This document shows, in pieces, positions 34,400 to 48,900 of a stretch of 64,000 bases of DNA. Origin of the DNA: Hepsetus odoe (taxonomy: Eukaryota; Chordata; Actinopteri; Characiformes; Hepsetidae); contig CM029369.1 of the NCBI GenBank assembly GCA_017165825.1, positions 7,021,433 through 7,085,432 on the forward strand. The letters run 5' to 3'. The translations under genes and the position numbers were made by a program. Every line of letters starts with the position of its first letter. Position 1 is the first letter of the stretch. The notes beneath the pieces were generated by a model. The model was not told the DNA's origin, ran no database searches, and was given only the letters and a program-made list of their open reading frames with translations.

Positions 34400-34642
34400 C
34401 TATACCCAGGAGTCCGGTGAGCCCGGGTACTGTTCAGCTCTGTATGAGGGTCTCCGGGTGGTGGAGTAAAAGTCCACGTAGTTGGTGGTGGTTTTGAGTG
34501 CGTGGGGCTGAGTGGCATAATCTGCGGCAGAGTACTGCACAGCATCCTCCAGATAAGGGTCATCATAGCCTTGAGGAGAGTGCAGGTACATCCGAAACGG
34601 CTCGTAGTTCCTCCGAGTTGTCTCATCAGCGTAGTACATGTG
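34400..34642 (-). CDS. pkp4: PKP4 last coding exon with PDZ ligand
   Basis: Acceptor CCTGCAG|CAC. Encodes HMYYADETTRRNYEPFRMYL, TTTNYVDFYSTTRRPS and YRAEQYPGSPDSWV, then TAG at 34402-34400. The C-terminal DSWV is the PDZ-binding end shared by PKP4, CTNND2 and ARVCF; the YPGSPDSWV context is PKP4-like. Confidence 0.96.
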   Translation of the reverse strand, partial: HMYYADETTRRNYEPFRMYLHSPQGYDDPYLEDAVQYSAADYATQPHALKTTTNYVDFYSTTRRPSYRAEQYPGSPDSWV

Positions 34643-37337
34643 CTGCAGGCAACAAATATCACATGAAAGTTACTCGATTACTCAGTGTTTATATGCTGTA
34701 TAGGGTGTGAATTTCACCATAAAAGCCACCCACTGGCACTGTAAAATAAAAAACTGCTGTGAAAGAGAGTTCATTGGTTGGGGCTGCTGAGCAGGTGGAG
34801 ATTTACCTGGGCTCGCCTTGACTCCTCCCTGCCTGGTGAGGAGTATGAACTGATATAAAAAGGAGAAGTCTTTGTTGAGCCTGGAAAACAAAAAGTCACA
34901 CTTTCAGCACTTTAATGACTTACAGCTGTGTGTTGTTTGTTGCCTTGGTAGTAATCTAAAGACCAGCTCTCATGGAGGACTAACTGATAAAATAATCTGC
35001 ATATTTTCAAATTCAGAACTACTGAGGGCACAGCATGAGTAAACTGCTCAAATGTGATTTGATTAAGTAGCTGAAATGTTGATGTCAATTCAATTCCATT
35101 AATTTACACCATAACAATGTTGTGTTTGTGACTTGGTGCCCCCTTAGGCTGTCCCAGCAGAATCCTCTGTTGGTGGATTGTTTATTTTGGGGCAGCAGTA
35201 GCCTAGTGGTTAGGGCGTTCGGCCCCGGATCGGAAGATTGTGGGTTTGATTCCCTCACCGGTTGGTTGCCCTGAGGTACCCTTGAGCAAGGTACCGTCCC
35301 CGTCACTGCTCCCCGGGCGCTTTCAATAGCTGCCCCCTGCTGCACGTGTGTATGGATGAAACGCAGAGATTGAATTTCGTTGTGTTGTGCTTCACAATGA
35401 CAAGGGTAGTCACTTTCACTTCACTTTCACTTAAGACATACATTACTCTCTTATGCAGTTTGAAGTTTTGAATTGCTTCTTCCTACCTGTATTTGGGGTT
35501 TTATGTACACTGTTGTCTCCTTGGTAGTTATAAAATTGCATAGATGGCTGTGTCCTCTGGTAATCAGAGCGTTGCTCCTTAATCCCCAGCATGGCTGGAG
35601 ATGATGTGGCGCTGCCCGCTGCAGAGAAAACACATTAACCTGTTACTGATTGAAGACCTAAAGGGGGGATTAAACACATTTCCTGAGTCAGTCACTGTTT
35701 TTGATAAGGCAGCAAGCTATACTACGACAGAAAATCAGAGCCGGCAAGATATTTTTCTGGAAATTTCACTGGGTAGAAGTAGTATGTACAAATGTGTAAA
35801 AAAGTTTTTTTCTCATCAATCAATATACAATACTAAAAAAATGAACAAAACAGTTTAAGTACAACAGCAAAATATCCAATTCATATTAATTTTCCATAAA
35901 GTCCATAACTTTAAAAAGCATATTAGGCAGCACTAACAGCCTCAAGTCTTCCACAGCAGAGCATGGTTTCCTGCTTCTAGACCTTTTCTTTTGAAACTGA
36001 TAGAAGCTACCAGGGACCTCCAGTTCTGCAGATATTTTCATGTATCTTTTTCCAGATCTGTGTCCTGACACAATCCCGTACCGACCATACTATTGATCTT
36101 GTGGCATGTTTCTCACTCTGACCAGCTGGCGCAGGTGTGCGATCCCAATTATGAGCAATGGATTCAGTTAAGCACAAATGGACACCAAACAAGTTACAGA
36201 ACAATTTTAAGAACAATGATTAGAGCAGAATGCACCGAAGCTCAATTGCAGGTGTCTTTACAAAGGATCTGAAAACATTTTTGGTTTTATACTGGAATAT
36301 AAAATAATATAACACTCACAAAACATGATGTTGTTTTGTAATTGTGAAATATTGTGTGTAGGCTCTTGAGTTAAAGAAATCCATTTTAAGATGAAACATG
36401 ATAAACAGTGAAAAACCTGAAAGGTTCAAAACTTTTGGTATGTTCAGTGTGTGTTTATGGATAAATCCACAAACTTATCAAGCTTACCAGTCTGGTGGAC
36501 CGGAGACATCTGCAGCGAGGTGGAGGGTAAAGTGGGCTGGGATTTGAAGCGATCTCGCTCCAGAGTTGAAACGGGTGTCAGGAAGTGGTTTTGATTCCAG
36601 CCATCCTACAGGAGAGGGAACAGAAATTCTTCACAGCTTGACACTTAAATTATAAATAATTGTACACTTAATGATTCATAAGCTTAAATGACAAACCCAC
36701 ACTGGCTACAGCAAAACAGTTTACAGAAAAGGTGTCCGATCATAGCAGTAAGACTGGGAAATAAGTTCATTATTACGACACAGTAACCATTTATTAAAGT
36801 TCTTCATTAGTTTGTTCTCAGACAGCAGTCTGTACAGCTCTGTATTTTCTGTAGAAAGTTTTTTTTGCTTTGTTTTTATAATGGGCCTTCTCCCTTCAGC
36901 AACACACCATCACTCACCTTTTTGTAGATGGTGCGCAGGTCTCTGTACTGCCACAGTGTGTTGAGCACCTGAGCTGCAGCCTTCACTACTTTCATGGAGT
37001 ACCTGCACAAGAGTCAGACACAGCCTGGCTCAATCACCACTAACAAACTCAGAGACTCATTAGTTCTGGCTGCCGATTCTTACCTCCTCATTTATCAATG
37101 GTCAACACCAACGTGCAAGAAAAATGTGTGTGTGTGTGTACCTCTCTCCACGTCCCCTGGTGATGTTGACCAATTTCTCGATGCCCCCAGTATCGGCAAG
37201 AGCTTTAGCATTTTCCATGTTCTTGCTGGAGACTTCGTGTAGTGTACAGCAGATGGCCGCCACAGTCTCATCAGACAAGAGAGTGGTGCTTCCTCCAGGC
37301 AGGCGGTTCACCAAGTCTCGCATTGCATACTTCCCTA

Positions 37338-37373
<36 letters not shown>

Positions 37374-40300
37374 AATTAAAATCTGTTTGTAACTCGCATC
37401 ACATAATTTCTTGCAATTAAGAGCTACTTCCTTTTCCACTGACATTGGAATACACTTCTTTCATTTTTGTACTGTTGTTTAAAAGCTACTGATCAAATGA
37501 CCAAACTTACTGAATTATGTAATTGAAAACAAACCCCTATGGAAAACAAACCTAAATAAGTTTAACATAAAGTAGAAAATGTATCAATTGTGGAAAAGTT
37601 AATGTTTTTTTTTATTGTTTAATTATTGTTCATCAAAACATGCAGTAATTAAAAAAAAAACAAACTATGAAAATGTATTGGTTATTTGACTGTAGGAGCC
37701 ATTTTCCACCCCACTATAAATATATTTTCAGTTGCAAGTAATTTATAGTAGTTCAAGATAAGATTAATAGCAGAATATATAGAATACATACACTTTAAGG
37801 GGTTCATATCAAAGTTGATATTTATGAATTATATCTTTTTTTTTTTAGGTAAGAGTTAAATAATATAAGGAATTATTTATTAAACTTATAAAATTCTAAG
37901 AAGGATGTCATGACAAATTAACAAAAAAACAGCAGTGAGAGTGTAGTGGCCTCTGACCTATCAGCTCCTTGTTCCTAACATCCAGTGCCATGTTCCTGAG
38001 CGCCGTGGCAACAGAACACACCACACGATCGTTATCCATCCGCAGCAGCTCTACAAGGATGGGCAGACCTTTCTCCTTCCGCACCGCTGCACGGATATAC
38101 GCTGAGAACTACAACACCAGACACACATCACAATGACATTAAGGGCAGGCAACTTCATTTAATTAGGCTATCTGAGTTTTCCTGGATCCACTATTTCAAA
38201 CCCACGACTGATGGACCGTAATGTTTATACAACTGGGACTTGCCTTAAATTTCAGAATCTTTAAAACTATGCTTGTTAAACCTTAAACTTCCCTCAGAGT
38301 ATTCACAGGTACCGTCCCCGTCACTGCTCCCTGGGCGCTTTCAATAGCTGCCCACTGCTGCACGGTGTTTGTGTGCATGGGTTAAAAGCAGAGGTCCAAT
38401 TTCGTTGTGGTTCACGCTTGCTGTGCTGTGACCTCGCAATGACAAGGGTTGTCACTTTCAGGTAGCACGATATAACCATTTAAACACACACCCAAACACA
38501 TACCCTTACCTTCCAGTTACCAGCAGAGAGGTTCTGCAAGGACCCAGCAGCACCTTCTAGTGTTGCAGGGTTAGAACTTTCAGCCAGCAGGGTAAGATAA
38601 GGCTTTACCACAGCAGGGTGCCACAGCATCTCAGCACCTTTAGGAGACTTTGAGAAACCAGGGATTGGCCCCACGCCATCCCACTGAACACACACACACA
38701 CACACACACACACACGAATATCATTAATAAATGGTAGATTTCTATCATCAACTCATACAAACAAATATACTGCCCTTTAGACTGGTGTTGAGTTGTTTGC
38801 ACTTATTTGTACACAAACATCAAATTTTGCCTTTCATAATGAAGACCACCAAGGCTGTGAGTGCTATTACATTTTCTCAAGAATGTACATGTACCTTGTG
38901 TAAAATGGACACTGCTGCATCTGTAAAATCTTATGCATCTTATGAGTTGATTCTTAACATCTGAATATCTGGTTTAAACCCCTCACAACATGAACATATA
39001 GCCAGAAGTCTACAGCTACTGGATAACTCAAGCACTTCAGAGTGGTAAATGTTGCTGCTCCTTTTGGGAGTGTAGAGGGCAAACTGCCATTAGCAGGTGC
39101 TGCAGGCTGCAGAATATAGGCCACTTTGTGGGACACATCTTGGCCTGTGATGTATTTGCACTTGGAGCAGTTTTCAAATTGCTGGGCCCTAGCAAGGCAG
39201 TCACTCGCTGGGGTAAATATTTCTGAATATTTTAACAGACCATCTACCAGCAAATAGACCAACAAGCCTCAGCATTTTCCAAAAAAATTTATACGGCATA
39301 AGGTTTTTACGGCTTTACATATTTCACAATTGAAGTACTGAGAAAACGAAAAACCCTACAATGACTAAACAGCAGTTATTTTCGGCAGACCTGCTCCTCC
39401 TGGGTGCTCTTCCTCTTTTTCTTCCTCTTCCTCCCCCAGCAACTATAGTCCACCTCTTTACTGGGTGACTCGGACCCGAGCAGCCCGTCAATCTCCTGAT
39501 TGGCTGTCAGACGTGAGGGTGGCATCTCAAGCTCCAAACGGTATGAGAGGTTTCGCAGAGTGCAAATACAGTTCTCCACAATCTGAGAGAGAGTTAAAGA
39601 AAGAGAAGAGGTAAGGGAAAAAGAGAGGCAGAAAGAGGGACAGAGCAAAGAAAGAGCAAGAAAGAAGAAATGGAAAAAGTTAACTAATGCTAGAGTCAAA
39701 AGTGGTTCCTCCTCTGCTCAGGTGGAACAGAAAAACAGTAACTACACATGACTGAAACAAACAGAAAACAGTTTATTCATGTACGGATTTACTTGTAACA
39801 AGGTCCAAAGTCAGAATACTGCTGCAAGTCTCATCTTCAACAGTCACAAGTTCTCTCATACTACGCCATACTCTTACTGCACTTATGGCTCTTCTCGTCC
39901 TTTCAGAACATCAGACCATGCTCGCCTTGAACCTCCTCTCCTTAAGAGCAGCATTGAGACTTTTCACAGTCCTGGCTCCTCAGTGGTGGAATGAACTTCC
40001 TATTGTGGTCAGAACTGCTGAATCCCTTGCTATCTTCAAGCACTTTCTGAAGACGCAGCTGTTCAAAGAATTTTTATTCTCTTCTTCGTCTTCAAAAAAC
40101 ATTTGGCACTTATTGTTTGGCACTAATATAAGAAATATAGTAAGGTATCAGTCACAGGGTACACAGGGGGGTGAAGCACTGATGTAAGTCGCTCTGGATA
40201 AGAGCGTCTGCTAAATGTAAAGAGAAAGTGAAGAACAGCATGAATAAGACATTTAAATAAGGTCAGAAGATGGCCTCAAAAAGCCCCTCCAACTATCATG

Positions 40301-43300
40301 GACTAATTAATTACACTTGGCCCCAGTATTAAAAGGGTAGAACTCCCTCTCTTTCAGCCAGGAAAGATGGTACTCCCTTATACCTCTACAGCCCTATAAA
40401 AAGTAGCTGATGATTGACCAGTTTTTGAGCAACGTTCATCACCTCATTCCGCTGCCATGTCAGTGGATGTAGTTGTGTGGAAATGAAGGCCAGGCATGAG
40501 CAGTGGTATCTGACAGAGTGGCCTGAACAAATGGCTTTAATTCATCCTATGTGAGTGTGCTGGGAGCGAGAAGAATGGAGATCAAACTCAGTGCAGAAAT
40601 GGAGATGCATGTTGCCTTCAGCTGGAATCACACTCTCAGCCTCCCAGCCTGTAAAGTCTAATAACGTACTTAAGGGTATTAAATGCTTTAACTGCAGCAT
40701 GCTGATTTAGTTGAGCTTAAAGCTCTCAGTGCTTTAGACTGTAACCTAGCAAAAGCTTTTTCGGAATAAGCTTTTTCTCTCAGCCTGTTTGTGAATTTAA
40801 GCAAATATGGGTTTTAGTAGGATATTGTTTAAGTGTGCTCACACACTCACACACAGTGTATAGTGTACTATAGTGTACTATACAGTGTATAGTGTACTTA
40901 TAGTGTACTATAAGACAAGAACTGCAAGAATGACTTTTGCAACAGGACTGATGACAAATCAGTTGGTGATGGAGTGCCTTAATTTATGATTCCAGGCTCA
41001 CAATACAATATTTTGGACATAATCTGTAAAAAAAAATTATAATGACTGATCATGTAGCTGCACAACCTACTAGAATAAACACTAAGCACACCAATCTTAC
41101 AGTGCCACAAATTTACTATAAAAAGTTTCACCAATTTAAAATAGACCAGGGTGAAATATATGTAAAAATATAATTCATTTCAATCAATTCAATTCAAATT
41201 CAAATGCATAAAAATGCTTTGAACTGATACAGTAACTTGAAAAAAAAATGATACTGTGCAGTTTTGTCACATTACGTATTGTTTTTGTTTTCTGAAATGT
41301 TAAAACCATTATCACTTCCTTTTATTGGGTGAAACTGATAAATGTAGCCTTTATAAACACTGGTCTGAAAAAAACCTTTATAAATGTCTCTGTAGTTTCA
41401 TGCCAGTTGCCACAAAATCCTCATTTCGGCTTATGAATGCTACTCTGCACTAAAGTGGTACAAAAGGTCATTAAGCATTGCTCCCTTTAGATGATGTTTG
41501 CTTATTTTTCAGAGCTTCAAAAAGTTGAATTTTATGTGCAGCCGATGAATTTCATTCTAAAGTGAAAGGCATCAAGGATAAGAAACTCTTTTTGCTTCAT
41601 TAATTTGTAATTATTTAAATGTTGTCCAATGTGAGCAGAACACTGCTGAGATGAACACTGCTTTTCTCCTGAGACTTTTGCACAGTAATGTGTACAATTT
41701 TGCGAATTTGTGCACCAGCTTGTGCGTTTTTTTATCTTTGTGTATTAAGTGCACTATTTGCAAAAACTTAAGGACACCTTGAACATAGCTTTAATAACTT
41801 TTCAAGGAAGAAACGACAAAAAAGAACATGAAAACAAAACAAAACAGAGTTCATCTGAAGTTGCAGCAAACCTTTATAGCTGTGTGTATACCTTGCTGTC
41901 GAAGTCGGAGGTGCTGACGCACGCTTTGATGACGTACAGCAGAGAGTCGACGAGTCCCTCACAGCAGCGCATCTGCTTTCTGGCCTCCTCACCCGCAGAG
42001 CTCAGGTTTCTACGGCAACAAGCAGACTAAGGTCATCACCTCTCCCAGACTCATATGGCAGCCCAAATGAAAGCTCAGACACACAAGGAGCGCATGCTGG
42101 CTCCTGTAAGCAGGTCACTGCACTTTTCCACAAAGAATAAAATGCTGCTGATGATGCCAGAGCCTGGGCTTGGCTCGCTCTGGATACCAGGAACCTGTGC
42201 ACCCTTTTAAAACTAACATGTGTTCACAACAAATGTGACCGCAGGCTGTGCCGAAGCTTAAAAAGCAGACTAGTAAATAGAAGTACACACGTGACAGTGT
42301 GTGTTAACAATATTCAACTATGTGCGTTTACAGGCATTACTAGTGTTTGCAGATTTATTGTGCATTTGAAATGAACTCATGCATGACTGGAATTCAAGAG
42401 TTTATAGTCAAAATGATGCATTTTATTCATACTGGAAGCAGACTGGGTCCAGAGTGGCTAGTGATGTGACTGTAAGGGCTGAACGAGAGCGACTGGGCCT
42501 CTATGTGCTCGCTCTTTAGCCAGAAACTCCTGCTTTGGCACTTTTTTGGAATTGTATTTTGTCCATTTTCTGTGAACTGTTTACATAACAGAGGGCATCT
42601 GTTTTTTCAATACCTATTCTAATAAAAGGGAATTTAAACAGAAAGCCATTTTCAGGTCTCAGCTGTAACTGATCACACTGTTCAGGGGAAAAAAGACTGG
42701 ATAATAGTCAACCTTTTGAGATTGTTGAGATTTTGAGACATGCCTACCTGGCATATCAATCCTCATCAACCCAACATAATCTGTAAATCTGAGTTCAGAC
42801 TGTTAGCTGTGGATTAGTTAGGACTGCGGCAAGGTCATATGGAATATTCCCACAAGCTGCAGTGGACCATGGCCTTCCTGCAACTAAGTATCAAATTATC
42901 ACAAAATACCTGTCACCTGAATACACTAACATTTAGAGGTTGTAGATATCTGGAACATCTTTATCACTTATAATGAGACCAAGTATTTCTGCATGGCTAA
43001 TTTTAACCATAAGATAATTAGGATGCAAAATTTTAGCTGTTAAGCCTGACCTGTAAGGGTTAGGAAAGGTTAAAATTGGTACACAATTTTTAACATTGAC
43101 TTATATATTGATTTTTGTGTGTGAAAACAAAACCTTATCTTCCCCAATCAGCTCAGAGCCACTGTTATACTAGTGTGTAGATGACACGTAATAATGTGGT
43201 CCATGTGATGGCAAAGGAATTTATGCCACGTCATTAGCCAGGAAATGGGGTCTGCGGCAGTCAATATTGACAAACAAATTTACAAACTTGTGTTCTTACC

Positions 43301-46300
43301 AGCACCAATGTGAACAGCCAAAATTCAGATCAGAGATGAAGTGAACTAATGTAAATGGAGCTTCTAAAGCCCAGACTGTGCAGTGGCTCTTCCACCTGGG
43401 GGCAGTACAGTGCTGCTGTGGTGGGGCAGTGGGTACCTTAGGCAGCCCGTGGTGTTTCGCAGAACAAGTGAGGAGTGGAATTTCAGCTTGTGGTCATCGT
43501 CGTAGGATGAGCTGCTCCAGCCAGAGTGGGGAATGATCACAGTGTTGGTCAGAGTGGCTAAGGCATCACGCACGATTGTCATTTTAACAGCATCACAGGA
43601 GGACAGGTTCCATAGGACCCCTACAAAAAGAGAAAGAGAGAGAGAGTGAAAAAATGTAAATATATATGCGGTTACAGAGTTCCAGTTTACTAAACATTTT
43701 GCAGGTTTGGAGTTTCTATTTCTGAGTGAAGCCCATTTGATGCTGTAAAATTCAACAGCCTTCCTTTACACCATTCAGCAGCAGGACAGCCAATAACCAG
43801 GTATTATTTAGGCAGTGAACCACTGTGGGGACAGCAGTGATACCACCCTGTTAGTGGTGTGTATTCGCCTGTGTATCAGGGACAGCAGTAAATTGCACAC
43901 TACACTCACAGTGCATACTGAAGTAGGTGTGATAATGTGGCTTAAGACAGTACAATCTGCTTTTGGCAATTATCTAGAAACGTGTTAGCAGTACATTGTT
44001 ATTTGCATGAGTTTTATTACGCCTAGTCAAATGACTGAATGGCTTTTTTTTTTTTTTTTTAAATAGACAATCTCTATTTACTTGCTCAACTGAACATATC
44101 AGTAAAAATGAGACGAAATCTGAAATGCAAAATTGAACTATAACAAAAAAAGGTCAAATTCAGCAAATAATCAGTAACTGTGAAAATACCTGCAGAATCT
44201 GAATTTGTGATTATTTACACTCATTAACATGGCACTAATCAGGGCTGTATTACACACTAATGCATTAAATGGTTAAAAACCATTCATGGTTAAGATCTTG
44301 GCAGGAGGTCCTTTCTATTTCTCAAATATTTCTAGAACAATGTGCTGAGATACGACACAGAGAAACTCCCTCACTACTATAATTAATCATGCATTGGCGC
44401 TTAGATGAGCGCTGTGTCAGCTCAAGGCTAAGTGAGAAAATGTGTTCTGCTGTAAACATGAACGAATGGTGTCTTTCTCCATCATTTCTCCCTGTGGGCT
44501 CCTTTTTACCACAGGGCTGATGAGGAAAATGAGAGACATCAGGTGTGACCTGGTTAAAATTAGCCGGCACGGGGTGAGTGCTCCATCAGCTCAGCGTTTA
44601 CAAGGAAGCAAATCCCACTCACTGTCAGTGGCTTTTGAAAGGACTCAATCCCACAACCATACACACTCAGACACCAGAGCCTATATGTGTGAGTATAAAA
44701 TCAGAGGCATGGGACACAAAGAAAATCTGTAGAGAAAATGTATATAAAACCACTTTAGTTGGAGAGCATCGAATGCTTGCACATCATATGTTGCAGTGCA
44801 AGCTTGTTAACAAGGGAATGAATATAATGCTACTTAATTAACATTTATCAGTTCACTGTTTTTGAACACTAAAGTTTTCCTTAAATATCTGATTCAATGC
44901 ATGGGTTACAAAGTATGAAGATGGTTTTTGTGTTATCCAGGTGTGTGAATCTACTCATTTACATAACTGAGCAGCCAACTGTAAATTCGCAGCAGTGCAG
45001 CTGCGTGTGCACGCATGTGAGGGCTGGAAATTTCTTCTGATGGGTCCCTAGTGAACTCTTAAATCTTCTTCAGTCTGAGTGCTCTGGTTTGTTTCTTGTT
45101 CTACAGTGCTTTCAATTAACGGGCAGAGACAGCAGAAGACTTTCAGTGTCTGAATGTGTGCAAAAGTGTGTGTCTGTGTTTGTGTACTAGTGGGCACGTG
45201 TGTATGTGAACATGAGGAAAATGCTTGCAGGGCAACCCAACGAGTCCTAGTTATTTCACGATCCACATCCAGTGAAATAAATACTAATGTCAGATGTTCT
45301 TATTTCAGATGAAAATGTCAAAGCAAATCATGTGACCTTCAAATTAGTCACCACATGACCCCCAAATGACCTGCTAAACACACACACACACACACAACTG
45401 TCAGAATAGGCAGACCACTCGAACAACCTCCACTAAGCAAAAACAGAAACAGTTGCCTCCTCCTCATTATCATCATCATCATCATCTAGGGTTGAAACAT
45501 ATCCCTGCATCAGCTACATTGTTTCTAGAAGCATAAATCAATTGTAAAGATTTTAAAGAACTTATTCAATCATTTTTGGTCAAAATAAAATTGATCATTT
45601 TCAATATTCATAAATTGTCTGGGAGAACAACTCCTTCAGTCAGTTTATTAAGTGTTTTAAAAAAACAAACAAACAAAAAAAACTTCTATAAAATTATATA
45701 ATGGATGGCTAAATGTCACGTCATACTGACTCCCTCTGAGGTCAGAGAAACAGTCCTATAATCATCATAAACATCATAACTTCTGTCCACAAAACACAGT
45801 CCAGACAACACAAGAAACGGTCATTTCATCATCTGTATTGAGTAATGTCTCAAACACAGGCTTTAGCAGAGCTGAAGAGAATTGACCCTGCAGACTTGCT
45901 GATAAACAGCACTTTTACACACACTGACTATTCACACTAGGGCTGTGCAACATGTTAATTATATTCATTATCATCATAATACTGGCCCTTGAAGTGCTAA
46001 AGAATTTTAACACAACTGTGGGTGTCCTGATCCACCTTAGACAGATTCCCTCGGTTTAGATGAATGCAGACATTCATGCAATTAAGCAAAGTAATCATTT
46101 CAAACAAAATAATGCATGTTGATCTGTGCTGTGTCTCTGTATTATTTTTTTATCTTTCAGTTGCTCTCGCTCGCCCTCCCCCCGTCTGCCTGTTTATCTC
46201 TCTCTCTGAGGAAAAAGAGGCAATGAAGTGGAGAAGCCATCCACTGTCTGTTCCTATTACTCTAATAAAGTGTGTAGTTGAGGAGAGAAGAGAAAAGGAG

Positions 46301-48460
46301 AGAAGAGTGTAAAGAAGCAGAAGAGGGAAGGAGAGAATGAGAGGAGGGAAAAGAAATATATCTCAGAGGGTGTCAGCAGTTACCCCAACACACCCCAGTG
46401 ATGAAGTAACCGTATGAGTTCAGAAACAGAGCCAGCATTCCACAGCCCACAGGACAGAAAACACACACACCCCTTAGAAAACTTCCTAAAGGCTCTTCAG
46501 GTATGGCTGTCACTCTTGATCACCAATCTCACACTGCAACACTTTGTATTTGTGCTATCACACACTCTGACTAGGAGCCGTGTGTCCCATGTGCCCCGTG
46601 GATGAACCCTGAGTGAAGATGTTCTCTCTCACTGACAGCACAACAAAATTGTTCTCTTTCTCACACACCCGCAAATATACCGACACTAAGGATCACTGTT
46701 CTTGCCTGTCAAGGCCAGATTACACCACACACTCTCGCAGGCGTGACAGACGTGTTTACTGAGGGTGCACCGACTTCAGCATTGTAGAAAAGCACATTAA
46801 ACCCATTAAATATCAACAGAATCAAAAATTGCATCAAGTCTTGAAAAATATATCGATCAGCCTTTACGTTTACCTGAACAAAACCTTTTTTTTGTATTCT
46901 ACAAACCAGTGTAGTATTTGAGTATTTTCTGCACCATCCTAATATTATAATTCATACAGTATTTACACCTTTGTGAGCACTAGAATGATCTTTTATTTAG
47001 TTTTAGGCCAAAAAAGAGAGATGTTTTGGCAGCAAAAACAGGACATAAAACATAAAGCTGATTTTTATGGTTGATTGGCATATGTAAATGAGATCTCTTC
47101 TAATTAGATGGCCTCTATTATGCTTAAGCAGTAATCAGATTGGCCTGAAACTTCTTAAAAACGGACTCAAAACAGGTCGTTTTGCAGGCTAGTTTTTATA
47201 CAGACTGTGAACAGTTGTTTTAGTTGTTTTGAGATTTGAATAATATTAACAGATTTCAACAGGGACACAAAGACTGCATGAGAATGCATTACTGACTCTG
47301 CACAAAAGACCCATCAACAATGAAGAGAATCAGCTGCACAACCAGCTGAGATTTGAACCACACAGCAGCTGCCACGATGAAATAAACAAGGTGAGTGTTA
47401 CATTACGGCCTGAGCAGGAGTCTGAGGAAAAGCTGTTTCAGGTCTTGTCATTTCTCATTACCTCACTGTAGTGGAAGCTGCTGATTGGCTAATATCGGAT
47501 GCATTCTGCAGTCTTGATTGGATGAGATTATCTGGAGGGGAAACTCCAGTTTTTTTTTGCCCTCGTGTAATTGCTCTACATGGCGCTGTCAACTGCCAAT
47601 TAGCCAAACGATGTGACACACGCTAGCGTCAGAACTAATCACCTCAGCATTAATGAGAGCTGCTTGAGCAGGGAGCGGATCTTCACTGGATATCCGGTTC
47701 AAAAAGAGCAAAAATTAACAAGGAGACAGCCATGGTTGTGCAGAAGCAGATATATAGGTTGAAACAGGTTTACAGAGACAGAAGTGAAGGGACTCCAGAA
47801 AAGCACCACCCACTTTTCAATAAAACCTTAATTAAGGTTTTGAAACTATTTCATTAAGGTTAATAATTAGGTCATGCATAAATGCCTTAGAAAATAACAT
47901 ATTATTCATCACACATTTGTGATTGTTAACTTGGATATCATAGTCTTGGAGGTACTTTTAAAAATGGAAAAAAAAAAAAAAAAAAAACCTCCAAAAATGT
48001 ATACCAATTCACTTTATTAAATATTGCCACCACTTTTAGTGAAAAAAAGAAGAAAAAAAAAGTGAAAAGTGACAACCCTTGTCATTGCGAGGTCACAGCA
48101 CAGCACACAGTGAACCACAACGAAATTGGACCCACCGTGCAGCAGTGGGCAGCTTTAGAATGTGCCCAGGGAGCAGTGACAGGGATGGTACCTTGCTCAA
48201 GGGTACCTCATGGCAACCTACTGGTGGGGAATTGATCCCACAATCTTCAGATGCAGGCGACAACTCCCTAACCACTAGGCCACTGCTGCCCAATGAATAT
48301 TAATGAATATATCTGCTTAAAGTCTTAGTGAACATGTTCTCCATCACATATTTATCAGATATAATAGCTCACTGTCCATTAAAATAACTTAATTCATTCT
48401 AAATAAGTAGTTGTGTAAATAGTTCATTATATTCATGATCATCTAAAATTAGTTTAATTA

Positions 48461-48542
<82 letters not shown>

Positions 48543-48828
48543 ATAAAGACAAATTTATGATGTGGGTATAAAAATGGTGCATGTGCCTGTAGGGTCTGCT
48601 AACATTCAATTTGAGTAAACCTTAGCACAAATAAACAAAATACATTTGGTTTTTAGAGTACATTTCTACTATAGAAAAGCAAACACACAGAGAGCAGCTG
48701 ATTCAGTCTCCTGGGGGGCAGTCATGTAGGCTGAAGCAGTCCATTAATAATAGTCTGCTCCCAAGTGATCCTGACTAAGCTTGGAAAAAGAAAAAAAGAA
48801 AAAGAAAAAAGACAGACAGACACACACA

Positions 48829-48900
<72 letters not shown>

